Shown piece after piece: positions 31,801 to 39,809 of a DNA stretch of 45,405 nucleotides; the stretch's first letter is position 1, and each line of letters starts with the position of its first letter. A program made the position numbers and the translations under genes. The stretch lies in assembly GCA_018057705.1 (NCBI GenBank), contig JAGPDF010000035.1, positions 1-45,405 of the forward strand. The letters are read 5' to 3'. The stretch is from Thermoanaerobaculia bacterium (lineage in GTDB: Bacteria; Acidobacteriota; Thermoanaerobaculia; Multivoradales; JAGPDF01). The notes beneath the pieces were generated by a model, which saw only the letters and a list, made by a program, of their open reading frames with translations, made no database searches and was not told where the DNA came from.

Positions 31801-33188
31801 ACTGCGGCAACGTGCCCTATCCGTCGGTGCTCTGGGAGTTCCAGGACAAGCAGAGCGTTCAGGTGAGCGCCGGCATCTGGATCGACCTCGAGCTCGACGA
31901 GGATCTGAACAACGAGCGTGATCTCGGCGACTCCTGGAGCAAGGCGACGACCGGCAGGATCCGCGTCTGCACCGGCGCCTGCGGAGCCAACGAGACCGAG
32001 GACCGCTTCGTCGCCATCTTCGGCGGCGGACTCGGCGACGATCCGTTCTACCCGCGCGGCAACTTCATCTACATGGTCGACATCGAGACCGGCAAGACGA
32101 TCTACAAGAAGCGGGTGATCGGCTCGATCCCGGCCGACATCGCGGCTGTCGACGTCAACGGCGACTCCTACATCGACCGCCTCTATTTCGGCACCACCGC
32201 AGGCTTCATCTACAAGGTGCAGCTCGAGACCTCGGCGGGATCGCCGATGCACCTCGCGAGTCAGGTCTTCCAGACGCGCAGCGCAGGAGTCAACTACAAC
32301 TTCACCGCCGAGCGCCTGCGCGGGCCGTTGACGGAGGTCAAGCGCTACGATCCGTTCCAGATCTTCTCGACCGGCGGACGGCCGATCTACCAGGAGATTG
32401 CAGCCATCTACGTCGCCCATCGCAATCGCGTGGCGCTCGCAGTCGGCACCGGCAACCGGTGGAATCTGTGGCAGTTCGACGGCCAGACCGGCCGCTTCTA
32501 CATGCTGCTCGACAACGACACCTCGAACTCCACCGGCGCGTTCGTCGACACCGACCACGACGGCGTGCTCAACATCACCTGCAGCGGTTGCACCCAGCCC
32601 CTGACCGAATCGAAGTACGAGACGATCGCGCCGGACGATCCCAACGATGCAGCGACCGCGGTCAACCTCCTGTACGACGGTAACGGCAGCGGGAGTCTTC
32701 CGGGCTGGATTCTCACCCTCGCGGCGGACGAGAAGGTCATCACGGAGACGTTCTCGCTCGCCGGCATCAGCATCTTCACCTCGTTCCAGCCGACCGAAGT
32801 GGCGAACGACGACGGCACCTGCAGCCGGGCCGGCAGAAGCCACATCTTCATCGTCGGGACGGTAACGGCACTCGGCTACAGCATTCCGACCAGCGGTGAC
32901 CTCTCCGACCGGCAGCGCTACACCGAGGTTCAGCAGTTCACCACGCCGCCCTTCGTCGAGCAGAGCGCCACCAAGAATCCCGAGGCCGGCGGCGGTTCGG
33001 ACGACCACGCCGACTACATCACCGAGTCCCTGGGCCTCATCCGGGACGAGCTCAAGTCGCTGCAGTCGACACGATGCCGGTATGCGAATTACACTCAGAA
33101 CATCAAGACGATCCGCTCGGACACCGGCCTGGTCTTCATCGCCCCGGTGCCGCTGTGCATCGACCCGACGAGTTGGAAGGAGTTCTGA
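28806..33188 (+). CDS. pilY1: PilY1-like pilus tip adhesin / retraction regulator
   Basis: 1460 residues, at the long end for the family. A signal peptide of about 31 residues ends MPLSA. A von Willebrand A domain begins at once, with the MIDAS motif DTSGSMN (Asp51, Ser53, Ser55). The C-terminal half is a PilY1 beta-propeller with repeats such as RTVLIGGYREGGPGYYALDV. Two acidic loops look like calcium sites: DLDGDGTAETDE near 851-862 and DVNGDSYID near 1115-1123, the latter equivalent to the known PilY1 calcium loop. Many cysteines point to disulfides. It works with the minor pilins just upstream in assembly, adhesion and surface sensing. The stop overlaps the next start. Confidence 0.92.
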   Translation: MKIRTSKLRFSLALAGTLAATLTVTGMPLSADDRDILRESTTKPYLFVILDTSGSMNWAPRCTAADVADGDCTYLCPTGDCAVPRDGDDPASKFRQSKEALYEVLKEVDDIDLGFATYNSDDLGVTNKHWLYKVITGEPQITLESGAGYPLHGTDEVFGPAIACDRGDGDDNEMGCFATSDRAADTTDIWEMTKVRRLPKFGVNPSAATTPVSFYIRNANQVYYVTYSGATQAYDSEILVHVRVDRCTGTPTNDPSNGCNAASERTLQGQLDIRYSLVGDFIMWDFNVRRTPVVGSSGNGYFNATFSTSGNTCTGLDPNSDTGSDDYLGGNLKQLTGPPSNPAAYYNPTGTANDWRFEYGDFVPLSWTLSNKDQLLNRLAPRLNGGDPATDPEAFGNATYLKDLRDGAEAFLRVKDLSYKPLIPSGSTPLGNSLRSFRNWFKGCDVSNSACNTSTGWDDFAAANDPSWGCRRKFILLLTDGDETCGGAPCAYADILDDTEDGNGDGVSTYVVAFGVPTGTNTLNCMAADGGTTAPILPQNKEQLVEALKGILSQIREEASAFASAAVPQVQANATDKIFLSSFTPLGDAGFWAGRMDSFLKPLPLDDLGRPDRSILCDSDTKASCFLWDAGDVQEGHQGGAGTYAPQGLLLQAPHPDDVDAVPPFDAGELQLGTGADERRVVYTQYSAPGNRKLFTYPTTAAEKYDLWDGFEIGYVVGNSASETAADERANTVITQVLLEKEGSVEVGTVTTPVTYLLGDIFHADPLVINKPSNFTYYTSDPYQNKALCGVATDPNRSPPTSYKWFADRNVCRRTLLLTASNDGQLHAFDAGIFRDPPSGSAECLLPAKDLDGDGTAETDEFSDGIVDYDEDDAVESATEHVLDGAYDNGTGREIFSFIPRAMLEPVRTLVEEQDRNKGPWGIDGSPRVDDFFIDPQAAENGSTTCADREWRTVLIGGYREGGPGYYALDVTQPDTLDDENVPQPTAGYTPSCFDGGADCGNVPYPSVLWEFQDKQSVQVSAGIWIDLELDEDLNNERDLGDSWSKATTGRIRVCTGACGANETEDRFVAIFGGGLGDDPFYPRGNFIYMVDIETGKTIYKKRVIGSIPADIAAVDVNGDSYIDRLYFGTTAGFIYKVQLETSAGSPMHLASQVFQTRSAGVNYNFTAERLRGPLTEVKRYDPFQIFSTGGRPIYQEIAAIYVAHRNRVALAVGTGNRWNLWQFDGQTGRFYMLLDNDTSNSTGAFVDTDHDGVLNITCSGCTQPLTESKYETIAPDDPNDAATAVNLLYDGNGSGSLPGWILTLAADEKVITETFSLAGISIFTSFQPTEVANDDGTCSRAGRSHIFIVGTVTALGYSIPTSGDLSDRQRYTEVQQFTTPPFVEQSATKNPEAGGGSDDHADYITESLGLIRDELKSLQSTRCRYANYTQNIKTIRSDTGLVFIAPVPLCIDPTSWKEF

Positions 33189-34018
33189 TGCCGAAGACTC
33201 TTCGCACCGCGCTGTTGACGGCGACGAACCTCGCTTTCGGACTGGCCGTTCTCTCGACGGCTGGCCCGTTGCAGGCCGACTGGCTGGTAACCCGAGACGG
33301 CGCCCGCATCGAGACCAAGGGCGCCTGGAAGGTGGACGGCCGGCGGGTCCTCTTCACCGTGCCGAACGGCACGCTGTCGATGATCCGCACCGACGAGGTC
33401 GATCTCGACCAGAGCGCCCTCGTGACCACCCAGGCCAGGGAGGCGCCGGTGGCTCCGGTGCCGGTCGTGAAGGAGAAGAAGGAGCCGGTCCTGCGCCTGA
33501 CCGAAAAGGACATTCCACCGGTCAGCGCGGCGGCGCTCGCGGACGACGAAGCTGCCAGGGCCGCCGGTATACCTGGCAAGGAGGGCGACGTCGACTCGGC
33601 CCAGGAGGCGGCGACGTCGCCGCTCGAGGTGATCTCGTGGGAGAAGACCGAGAACGCCACCGGCGACGGCCTCGAGATCTTCGGTACGATGAAGAACGGC
33701 AGCCCGAATATCGTCACGACGCCGACCCTGATGGTGGCGATCTACGACGCCGACGGGGGTCTCCTCGCGACGAACAACGGCGAGGTCAACTCGCCGCAGA
33801 TCCAGCCCGGCAAGACCGCCAACTTCCGGGTCGCCTTCCCGGGCGTCCCCGACTTCGCCTCGGTGAAGTTCGATGCCCAGGGGCGGGGATACAAGCCGCG
33901 GGTCGAGAATGCCGGCGTCGACGAGACGGAGCCGGCGGAGTACGAAGATCCCGCCGAGATGCCGACCGGCGACGAATCCGCCACCGACTTCGAGACCGAA
34001 GAGCCGCCGTCCGAGTAA
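33188..34018 (+). CDS. Exported FxLYD-like protein of the pilus operon
   Basis: 276 residues from ATG 33188, which overlaps the pilY1 stop as TGATG; AAGGAG lies 6 nt upstream, so translation is coupled. A signal peptide ends near residue 30 (GPLQA). The N-terminal part has DWLVTRDGARIETKGAWKVDGRRVLFTVPNGTLSMIRTDEVD, a small SH3-like or SPOR-adjacent domain seen in exported proteins. Residues about 145-245 (SWEKTENATGDGLEIFGTMKN and so on to VAFPGVPDFASVKF) resemble an FxLYD beta-sandwich. The tail is acidic. I do not recognise a named pilus protein; by position it is a candidate accessory or stabilising factor for PilY1. Confidence 0.75.
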   Translation: MPKTLRTALLTATNLAFGLAVLSTAGPLQADWLVTRDGARIETKGAWKVDGRRVLFTVPNGTLSMIRTDEVDLDQSALVTTQAREAPVAPVPVVKEKKEPVLRLTEKDIPPVSAAALADDEAARAAGIPGKEGDVDSAQEAATSPLEVISWEKTENATGDGLEIFGTMKNGSPNIVTTPTLMVAIYDADGGLLATNNGEVNSPQIQPGKTANFRVAFPGVPDFASVKFDAQGRGYKPRVENAGVDETEPAEYEDPAEMPTGDESATDFETEEPPSE

Positions 34019-34042
34019 GGTCTTCCTGCCGCAGCAACCGCG

Positions 34043-34073
34043 AAGGGCCGGCGATCGCCGGCCCTTTTCTTTT
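34043..34073 (+). terminator. Rho-independent terminator of the pilVWXY1 operon
   Basis: AAGGGCCGGCGATCGCCGGCCCTT is a 24-nt perfect palindrome that can form a stem of about ten base pairs, followed by TTTTCTTTT. It lies 24 bp after the stop of the FxLYD-like gene and before the convergent pilR stop. Confidence 0.9.
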
Positions 34074-34087
34074 CCCTCCGCTCGCCC

Positions 34088-35455
34088 TCACTCGCGATAG
34101 CGCGGGTAGCCCTTGAGGTCGTACTCCTCCACCCGCCGCAGCAGGGTGCGGTAGCTCATCCCGAGGGCCGTGGCGGCGATCCGCTTGTCCCCCCCGGACT
34201 CGCGCAGCGCCCGTCGCAGGCGCTCGCGTTCGTCCTCGGGAGAACCCTCGCCGGCCTCGCCCGGCGCCGCAACGCTCCCCCCCGTCGCGCCCGCTCCGCC
34301 GCCCTTCCGACCCAGGAGCCGCGCGATCTTCTCCGCCGACAGGCGTTCTCCCGGGGCGAGGATGGCGGCGCGTTCGAGGACGTTCGCGAGCTGCCGGACG
34401 TTGCCGGGCCAGGGCTCGGCGGCGAGGAGCGCCAGGGCATCCGGCGCGAGCTCGAAGGGTGCGAGTTTGAGACGCGCGGAGAGCTCACCGGCGAGGTGGC
34501 GGGCGATCGCTGCAATGTCGCTCGCCCGTTCGCGCAGCGCCGGTAGCTCGATCGGGAAGATCTCCAGACGGTAGAGAAGGTCGGGCCGGAACTCCCCGGC
34601 CGCGACCATCTCGCCGAGCTTGCGGTTCGTCGCCGCGACCAGCCGGACGTCGGCGGTCAGGGTCGTGCTGCCGCCGACGCGCTCGAAGCGTCCGTCGTCG
34701 AGGACCCGGAGGACCTTCGCCTGCACGCCGAGCGGCAACTCGCCGACCTCGTCGAGCAGCAGCGTCCCGCGGCTCGCGAGCTCGAACCGCCCCGCGCGGC
34801 GGCGGTCGGCGCCGGTGAAAGCGCCCTTTTCGTGTCCGAAGAGTTCGGCTTCGACCAGCGTTTCGGGGATTGCCGCGCAGTTGACCGCCACGAACGGCCC
34901 CTCACGCCGCGGCGACAGGGCGTGCAAGGCGCGCGCGAAGAGCTCCTTGCCGGTGCCGCTCTCGCCGGTCAGCAGCACCGTGCTCTCGGTCGGCGCGACC
35001 CGTTCGAGGGCGCGGATCGCGGCACGCAGCAGCGGATGCGAGCCGACGATTGGCGGCGCACCGGGGGGGGCGAAGATCGGCGGCGCCGCCGGCTCTTCGA
35101 CGAGGCCCGCGACGAGCGCGAAGAGGCGATCGATGTCGACCGGCTTCTCGAGGAAGTCGGCGGCGCCGAGCTTCATCGCGGCGACGGCGGCCGCCACCGA
35201 TCCGAAACCGGTGAGCACCAGAACCGGCGGCGGCGGCGTGCGCTCGCGTGCCAGGGCCAGCACATCCAGACCGCTGCCGTCGGGCAGCATCAGGTCGGTG
35301 AGGACGAGGTCGATCGGCTCGGCCGAGGCCAGATGGGTCCGCGCCTCCGTGAGGTCGCCGGCCGCGGCGACGGCGTAACCTTCGCCGCCGAGTGCCCGCA
35401 CCAGCATCCGGCGCAACGATTCGCGGTCTTCGACGACCAGCAGCCGGAGCGCCAT
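34088..35455 (-). CDS. pilR: PilR-like NtrC-class sigma-54 response regulator
   Basis: 455 residues. The receiver domain has phospho-acceptor Asp54 in VLTDLMLPDGSG, Thr82 in LTGFGS and Lys104 in LEKPV. The AAA+ domain has Walker A GESGTGKE (164-171), the sigma-54 contact loop GAFTGA (211-216) and Walker B LLLDEVGEL. The C-terminus is a Fis-type helix-turn-helix (AATALGMSYRTLLRRVEEY). It is a full sigma-54 activator and the obvious partner for the kinase at 24183 and for the promoters at 18705 and 26181. It lies 8 bp downstream of selA on the same strand, so it may be transcribed from the selA promoter. The symbol rests on context. Confidence 0.88.
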   Translation of the reverse strand: MALRLLVVEDRESLRRMLVRALGGEGYAVAAAGDLTEARTHLASAEPIDLVLTDLMLPDGSGLDVLALARERTPPPPVLVLTGFGSVAAAVAAMKLGAADFLEKPVDIDRLFALVAGLVEEPAAPPIFAPPGAPPIVGSHPLLRAAIRALERVAPTESTVLLTGESGTGKELFARALHALSPRREGPFVAVNCAAIPETLVEAELFGHEKGAFTGADRRRAGRFELASRGTLLLDEVGELPLGVQAKVLRVLDDGRFERVGGSTTLTADVRLVAATNRKLGEMVAAGEFRPDLLYRLEIFPIELPALRERASDIAAIARHLAGELSARLKLAPFELAPDALALLAAEPWPGNVRQLANVLERAAILAPGERLSAEKIARLLGRKGGGAGATGGSVAAPGEAGEGSPEDERERLRRALRESGGDKRIAATALGMSYRTLLRRVEEYDLKGYPRYRE

Positions 35456-35463
35456 GACGGCTG

Positions 35464-36870
35464 CTAGCCTCCCGCCGCCAGCGCGCGCTCGACGGCGCTC
35501 GCCAGGGTTTCGTCGTCGGCCGGGTCGAGCGTCCGCAGATCGAGCCAGAAGCGGCCCTCGCGCAGGGCACCGAGCACCGGCGGCGCCTCGCCGCTGCCCC
35601 GCCGGAGGCGCGCGGCGAGCTCCGGCGTCGAGACGGCTCCCGGCAGGGCGAGAGCCGGGCCGGAAATCGGGATCTCGGGTGCCGCCCCGCCACCGACGAA
35701 AGCCGGGGCCTGGAGGATCTCGGCGCCGAGACGGGCGGCGAGCGGCCGCAGGCGGCGTTCGAGGTTCTCCGGAGACTCCCAGAGCCGGTCGATCGGCAGC
35801 GGCCGGCGAGCCAGGTGGAGGCGCAGGACCCCGTCGAGAGCCGCGGTCACGAGGCGGCCCGGACGCACCGCGCGGTAGATCGGATGCCGGGCGCAGGTTT
35901 CGACCAGGTCGCGCCGGCCCAGGAGGAGCCCTGCCTGGGGCCCGCCCAGGAGCTTGTCGCCGCTGCCGACGACGAGGTCGGCGCCGGCCGCGAGGAGCTC
36001 GGCCAGGCTCGGATGCCCTGCGAGGGCGGCGGCCTCGGCCGAACCTGCCGCGGGCGCCGGCGGCCGCAGCAGGCCCGCCCCTTCGTCGACGAGCAGCGCG
36101 ATGCCGCGGGCGCGCGCCAGCGCGGCGAGCGCCGGCGCCTCGACCGCGGCGACGAATCCGGCGATGCGGAAGTTGCTGGCGTGCACCTTGAGCAGCAGCG
36201 CGGTCGCCGGACCGATGGCGCGTTCGTAGTCGGCGAGGCGGGTCCGGTTCGTCGTCCCGACCTCGACGATCTTCGCTCCCGACGCCTGAAGGATCTCCGG
36301 AATGCGGAACGAACCGCCGATCTCGACCAGCTCGCCGCGCGAGACGACGACCTCGCGCCCCTGCGCCACCGCCGACAGCGCGAGCAGCAGGGCCGCGGCA
36401 CTGTTGTTGGTGACCCGCGCCGCCTCGGCCCCGGTGAGCGCGGTGAGCAGCCCCTCGAGCCGGCCGGAGCGCTCGCCCCGGCGGCCGGTCGCAAGATCGA
36501 GCTCGAGGTCGCAGGCGGCGGTCTGCAGCCCGACGAGTTGCGCCGCGACCTCGGCGGGCAGGGGGGCGCGACCGAGGTTGGTGTGCAGGAAGATCCCGGT
36601 GGCGTTCAACACCCGTCGCAGTGGCATCCCGAACCGGCCCTCGAGACGTTGCCGGAGGTCCTCCGGGAGCCTCTCCAGGCGCTCGTCGAGCTCCGCCTCG
36701 CCGAGGCGGCCGGCCGCGAGCGCCTGCCGGAGCTCCGCGAGCGCTTCCCGCACTTGGGTGGCGAGCGAGTCCGTTCCGTATAATGTCTGGAGCGACTTGA
36801 CTCGTGGATCCGCCAGCACGCGATCGACCGCAGGAAGCTGCCGGCGGCGATCGGAATCCACGGAAGACAT
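35464..36870 (-). CDS. selA: L-seryl-tRNA(Sec) selenium transferase
   Basis: 468 residues from ATG 36870. This PLP enzyme converts seryl-tRNA(Sec) to selenocysteyl-tRNA(Sec) with selenophosphate. The N-terminal tRNA-binding domain has LPAVDRVLADP (12-22). The core has NATGIFLHTNLGRAPL (89-104), and Lys306 in GSGDKLLGGPQAGLLLG is the Schiff-base lysine. The length matches bacterial SelA. selB and selC, often adjacent, are not in the window. A TAGAAT box lies 14 nt before the ATG. The gene is divergent from the gene at 36904, with starts only 33 bp apart. Confidence 0.95.
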   Translation of the reverse strand: MSSVDSDRRRQLPAVDRVLADPRVKSLQTLYGTDSLATQVREALAELRQALAAGRLGEAELDERLERLPEDLRQRLEGRFGMPLRRVLNATGIFLHTNLGRAPLPAEVAAQLVGLQTAACDLELDLATGRRGERSGRLEGLLTALTGAEAARVTNNSAAALLLALSAVAQGREVVVSRGELVEIGGSFRIPEILQASGAKIVEVGTTNRTRLADYERAIGPATALLLKVHASNFRIAGFVAAVEAPALAALARARGIALLVDEGAGLLRPPAPAAGSAEAAALAGHPSLAELLAAGADLVVGSGDKLLGGPQAGLLLGRRDLVETCARHPIYRAVRPGRLVTAALDGVLRLHLARRPLPIDRLWESPENLERRLRPLAARLGAEILQAPAFVGGGAAPEIPISGPALALPGAVSTPELAARLRRGSGEAPPVLGALREGRFWLDLRTLDPADDETLASAVERALAAGG

Positions 36871-36884
36871 CGGTCGTTCCGCCG

Positions 36885-36890
36885 ATTCTA
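36885..36890 (-). promoter_or_regulatory. TAGAAT -10-like box before selA
   Basis: On the minus strand TAGAAT lies 14 nt before the selA ATG. It sits inside the 33-bp divergent gap and touches the AGGAGA ribosome binding site of the opposite gene. No -35 is evident. Confidence 0.3.
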
Positions 36891-36903
36891 GGAGATCCGG
36901 CCC

Positions 36904-37605
36904 GTGAATCCCAGAAAGCCCACCGCCAGCCCCGCCCGCCCCGGACCCTCGGGGTCCTCCGGGCCCGCCGCTCCCTTCGGAAGCTCCGCGGGCCGTGGCG
37001 TGCGCGGCGACCGGACGGGGGCGGCGCCGGCAGCGGGCAGTCCGTCGGCGACTCTGCAGCTCGACCTGGTCGCCGACAGCATCGAGAAGTACAAGATCGA
37101 GTTCGAGCGCTTCCTCGCCGGGGCGACGATGGTGCCTCCGGAAGAGCGCCGGTTGCGTCTGGTCCGTGAGCTGCGTGAGCTGCGGAGCGCGAATCTCCGG
37201 ACCTCCGCCGACCAGTTCCGCCTGGCCTCGATGGAAGCCCGCTTCAACAGTTACTCCGAGCTCTTCAACCGTCGGCTCCGCGATCGCGAGGAGGGCCGCG
37301 GCGTTCGCCCGCAGCGCGTGAGCGTTCCGCCGGCCGAGCGCCGCCTCGACGCGGCGGCCGGCGTGGTGGTCAGCGACCGTCTCGAGCCGGCGGCGGTCGA
37401 TGCGCTCTACCAGACCCTGACCCGCCGCCCCGACGGGGCCTCGGGCACGAGCGGCCCCCCGGCGATGGAGCTCGCCGCCTTCCGCGGCTATCTCTCGCAA
37501 CAGATCGAGTCGATCCGGCTCAAGACCGGCTGCGAGGCGGTGCAGTTCCGCATCGCCACCGAGGATGGCAAGCTCAAGCTGAAGGCGAAGCCGGTCAGCA
37601 AGTAG
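36904..37605 (+). CDS. Conserved protein, possible MXAN_5187 C-terminal-type domain
   Basis: 233 residues from GTG 36904, with AGGAGA 8 nt upstream. The first 50 residues are a Pro/Gly/Ser/Ala-rich, probably disordered tail. Residues about 58-125 are a helical segment (IEKYKIEFERFLAGATMVPPEERR, then FRLASMEARFNSYSELFNRRLRDREEG) that I associate with the MXAN_5187 C-terminal domain of Myxobacteria. A second conserved block runs from about 150 to 230 and ends in a Lys-rich tail. No enzymatic motif is visible. It is followed after 44 bp by a TPR protein gene, with which it may be co-transcribed. Function unknown. Confidence 0.65.
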   Translation: MNPRKPTASPARPGPSGSSGPAAPFGSSAGRGVRGDRTGAAPAAGSPSATLQLDLVADSIEKYKIEFERFLAGATMVPPEERRLRLVRELRELRSANLRTSADQFRLASMEARFNSYSELFNRRLRDREEGRGVRPQRVSVPPAERRLDAAAGVVVSDRLEPAAVDALYQTLTRRPDGASGTSGPPAMELAAFRGYLSQQIESIRLKTGCEAVQFRIATEDGKLKLKAKPVSK

Positions 37606-37649
37606 TCGAATCGACGCCCGAGCCAACCGTTTCCTGAAAGGACTCGCCC

Positions 37650-38711
37650 TTGCGCAAGCTCATCCGTTCCGTCGCCGCCATGCTCGCCGGCGCCGCGCTC
37701 TTCGCCGCTCTCTCGTACGCTGCGGCGCCCAGGAACCTCGGTCGCGCCATCGAGGTGCAGCGCGCGCTCGTCGCCGAGCGGCCGACGGACTCTTCGGCCG
37801 AGAACGACCTCGGGAACCTCCTCGTCCTGGCCGACGACATGGAGGGCGCCGAGCAGGCCTACCGCCGGGCTCTCGAGCTCGACGAGACGAACGCCTCGGC
37901 GCACTTCAACCTGGGCCTCCTCCTGCAACAGCAGGGCGAGCGCAAGCAGGCGCTGAAGGAGTTCGAGCGCACCCTCGAGCTCGATCCGCGCCACGCCTGG
38001 GCGCAGTACCAGATCGGTACGATCCTCCACGCCCAGGGTAGCGAATCCGCGGCGCGCAAGGCCTACGCCAAGGCGCTCGCGCTCGATCCGGACCTGGGCA
38101 ACCCGCGGGTCAATCCGCACCTGATCGACAACGAGCTCGCGACGGCAGCGATGCTCTACGCCTACCACCACTATCGCGATGAGCTCCTGCCCGCGAAGGA
38201 GTACGAGGAGCCGGCGCGCATCGCCGGCGTGCTGATCGATCGGCCCGCGGGCGGCACCCAAGCGGGCGAGGCGGGCGTCGAGGCCGCAAGCGGCGCTGCG
38301 GGCGGATTCGTGCGCGGCCCCGAGACCGCCGGCGCGAGCGGCGAGGCGGTCGCCGAGGGCCTGCCGACGGAGAAGGTCGAGCCGCCGGACGACGATCCGA
38401 CCGCGGACTCCGAGTCGCGGACGCTGTCGAACAAGGATCTCGACCCGTCCCGCGCCTCGAACCAGATCGTCGGTGGCGGCGTGCCGGCGCGAGCCGGCGC
38501 CGCCGGCCGCACCACCGGCGGCCAGATCACCTCCGGCAACCGCGGCCGCACCCGCGACGCCCAGCCGACCCCCCTGCGCCCCACCCTGCGCGGCCCGACG
38601 GGCAGCGGCTCGGCGCCGCTCGCGCCCGTGCCGCCCACCACCTTCCAGCCGACCGGCGACAGCACCGGCATGATCGAAGTCCGCCTGGTCGAAATCGACG
38701 AGTGGAGCTGA
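37650..38711 (+). CDS. Exported TPR protein with disordered tail
   Basis: 353 residues from TTG 37650, with AAAGGA 7 nt upstream. A signal peptide or single anchor covers residues 1-26. Three tetratricopeptide repeats follow at about 45-150 (ENDLGNLLVLADDMEGAEQAYRRAL, HFNLGLLLQQQGERKQALKEF, QYQIGTILHAQGSESAARKAY). From about residue 185 the protein is Gly/Ala/Pro/Thr-rich and probably unstructured. A protein-protein scaffold in the periplasm is likely. The stop lies only 6 bp from the convergent YchF stop, and no terminator is seen. Confidence 0.75.
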   Translation: MRKLIRSVAAMLAGAALFAALSYAAAPRNLGRAIEVQRALVAERPTDSSAENDLGNLLVLADDMEGAEQAYRRALELDETNASAHFNLGLLLQQQGERKQALKEFERTLELDPRHAWAQYQIGTILHAQGSESAARKAYAKALALDPDLGNPRVNPHLIDNELATAAMLYAYHHYRDELLPAKEYEEPARIAGVLIDRPAGGTQAGEAGVEAASGAAGGFVRGPETAGASGEAVAEGLPTEKVEPPDDDPTADSESRTLSNKDLDPSRASNQIVGGGVPARAGAAGRTTGGQITSGNRGRTRDAQPTPLRPTLRGPTGSGSAPLAPVPPTTFQPTGDSTGMIEVRLVEIDEWS

Positions 38712-38717
38712 GAACTT

Positions 38718-39785
38718 CTACACGTTGAACCGGAAGTTGATGACGTCGCCGTCGGCGACGATGTACTCCTTGCCTTCGAGGCGGAGCAGGCCTTTGTCGC
38801 GGCAGTGGGCGAGGGTCTTGTGTTCGAGGAGGGCCTGGCAGGCGACGACTTCGGCGCGGATGAAGCCGCGTTCGATGTCGGAGTGGATGGTGCCGGCGGC
38901 CTCCTTGGCGTGGGTGCCGCGGCGGATCGTCCAGGCGCGGACCTCGTCCTCGCCGACGGTGAAGAAGGCGATTCTTCCCAGGAGATCGAAGCTCGCGCGC
39001 AGGACGCGGTCGAGCGACGGCTCGGTGAGGCCGAGGTCGCCGAGAAACTCCTTCTGCTCGGCGGCGGTGAGGCGCGAGATCTCCTCCTCGATCGGCGCCG
39101 AGACGACGATCGCCGGATGCTTCGCCACGTCGATGCCGAAATCGCTCGGCGCCGCCGTCGCGACTTGCGGCTCGCCGACGTTCAGCACCACCAGCATCGG
39201 CTTCGCCGTGAGCAGCTGGTAACCGCGCAGCAGCCGCTCGTCGTCGGGGTCGAGGCGGAGCGTGCGCACCGGGCGCTCCGCCTCGAGCGCCGGCAGGACG
39301 ATCTCCTTGAGGAGCTTCCTCTCGCGCTCCTCCTCGGGCGCGCCGCCGCGCTTGGCGGCCTTCTCGAGACGGTCGAGGCGGCGCTCGATCAGCGAATGGT
39401 CCGAGAGGATGAGCTCGAGGTCGAGCGTGTGCACGTCGCGCAGTGGATCGACGCTGCCTTCCGAGTGCGCGATCTCCGGGTCTTCGAAGGCGCGCACGAC
39501 GTGGATCAGCGCGTCCACCGTCTTCAGCTTCGCGAGGTCGAGGCTCTCCGCCCCCTCGCCCTTCGAGATGCCCGGGATGTCGACGTACTCGACCGTCGCT
39601 GGCGTGTACTTCTTCGGATTGAACAGGTCACGGAGCGTCGCGAGCCGCGGGTCGGGCACCTTGGCGATGCCGATGTGGGTGGCGTCCGAGGCGAGGAACT
39701 TGCCCGTCGCCTCGCGCGAGGCGGTGAGTGTGTTGAAGAGGGTCGTCTTGCCGACTTTCTGGAGACCGAGGATTCCGAGCTGCAT
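38718..39785 (-). CDS. ychF: YchF/OLA1-family P-loop ATPase/GTPase
   Basis: 355 residues, full length for YchF. The G1 loop is GLQKVGKTT (residues 7-15), the G3 region VDIPGISKG, and the G4 position reads VLNVGE, where YchF/OLA1 proteins have NxxE and prefer ATP. A coiled-coil insert lies at about 130-165. The C-terminal TGS/DUF933 region ends DGDVINFRFNV, as in the E. coli protein. The family binds ribosomes and is linked to stress and translation control. TATTCT lies 7 nt before the ATG and no Shine-Dalgarno is seen. Confidence 0.93.
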   Translation of the reverse strand: MQLGILGLQKVGKTTLFNTLTASREATGKFLASDATHIGIAKVPDPRLATLRDLFNPKKYTPATVEYVDIPGISKGEGAESLDLAKLKTVDALIHVVRAFEDPEIAHSEGSVDPLRDVHTLDLELILSDHSLIERRLDRLEKAAKRGGAPEEERERKLLKEIVLPALEAERPVRTLRLDPDDERLLRGYQLLTAKPMLVVLNVGEPQVATAAPSDFGIDVAKHPAIVVSAPIEEEISRLTAAEQKEFLGDLGLTEPSLDRVLRASFDLLGRIAFFTVGEDEVRAWTIRRGTHAKEAAGTIHSDIERGFIRAEVVACQALLEHKTLAHCRDKGLLRLEGKEYIVADGDVINFRFNV

Positions 39786-39809
39786 GGCAGGCAGAATACC
39801 AGTCCCGCC

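Noticed and set aside
28047-33008. A 1653-codon open frame antisense to pilX and pilY1
   Set aside because: High GC content with G/C at third positions leaves the complementary frame free of stops. The product is low-complexity Val/Arg/Gly-rich, and the plus strand encodes clear PilX and PilY1.
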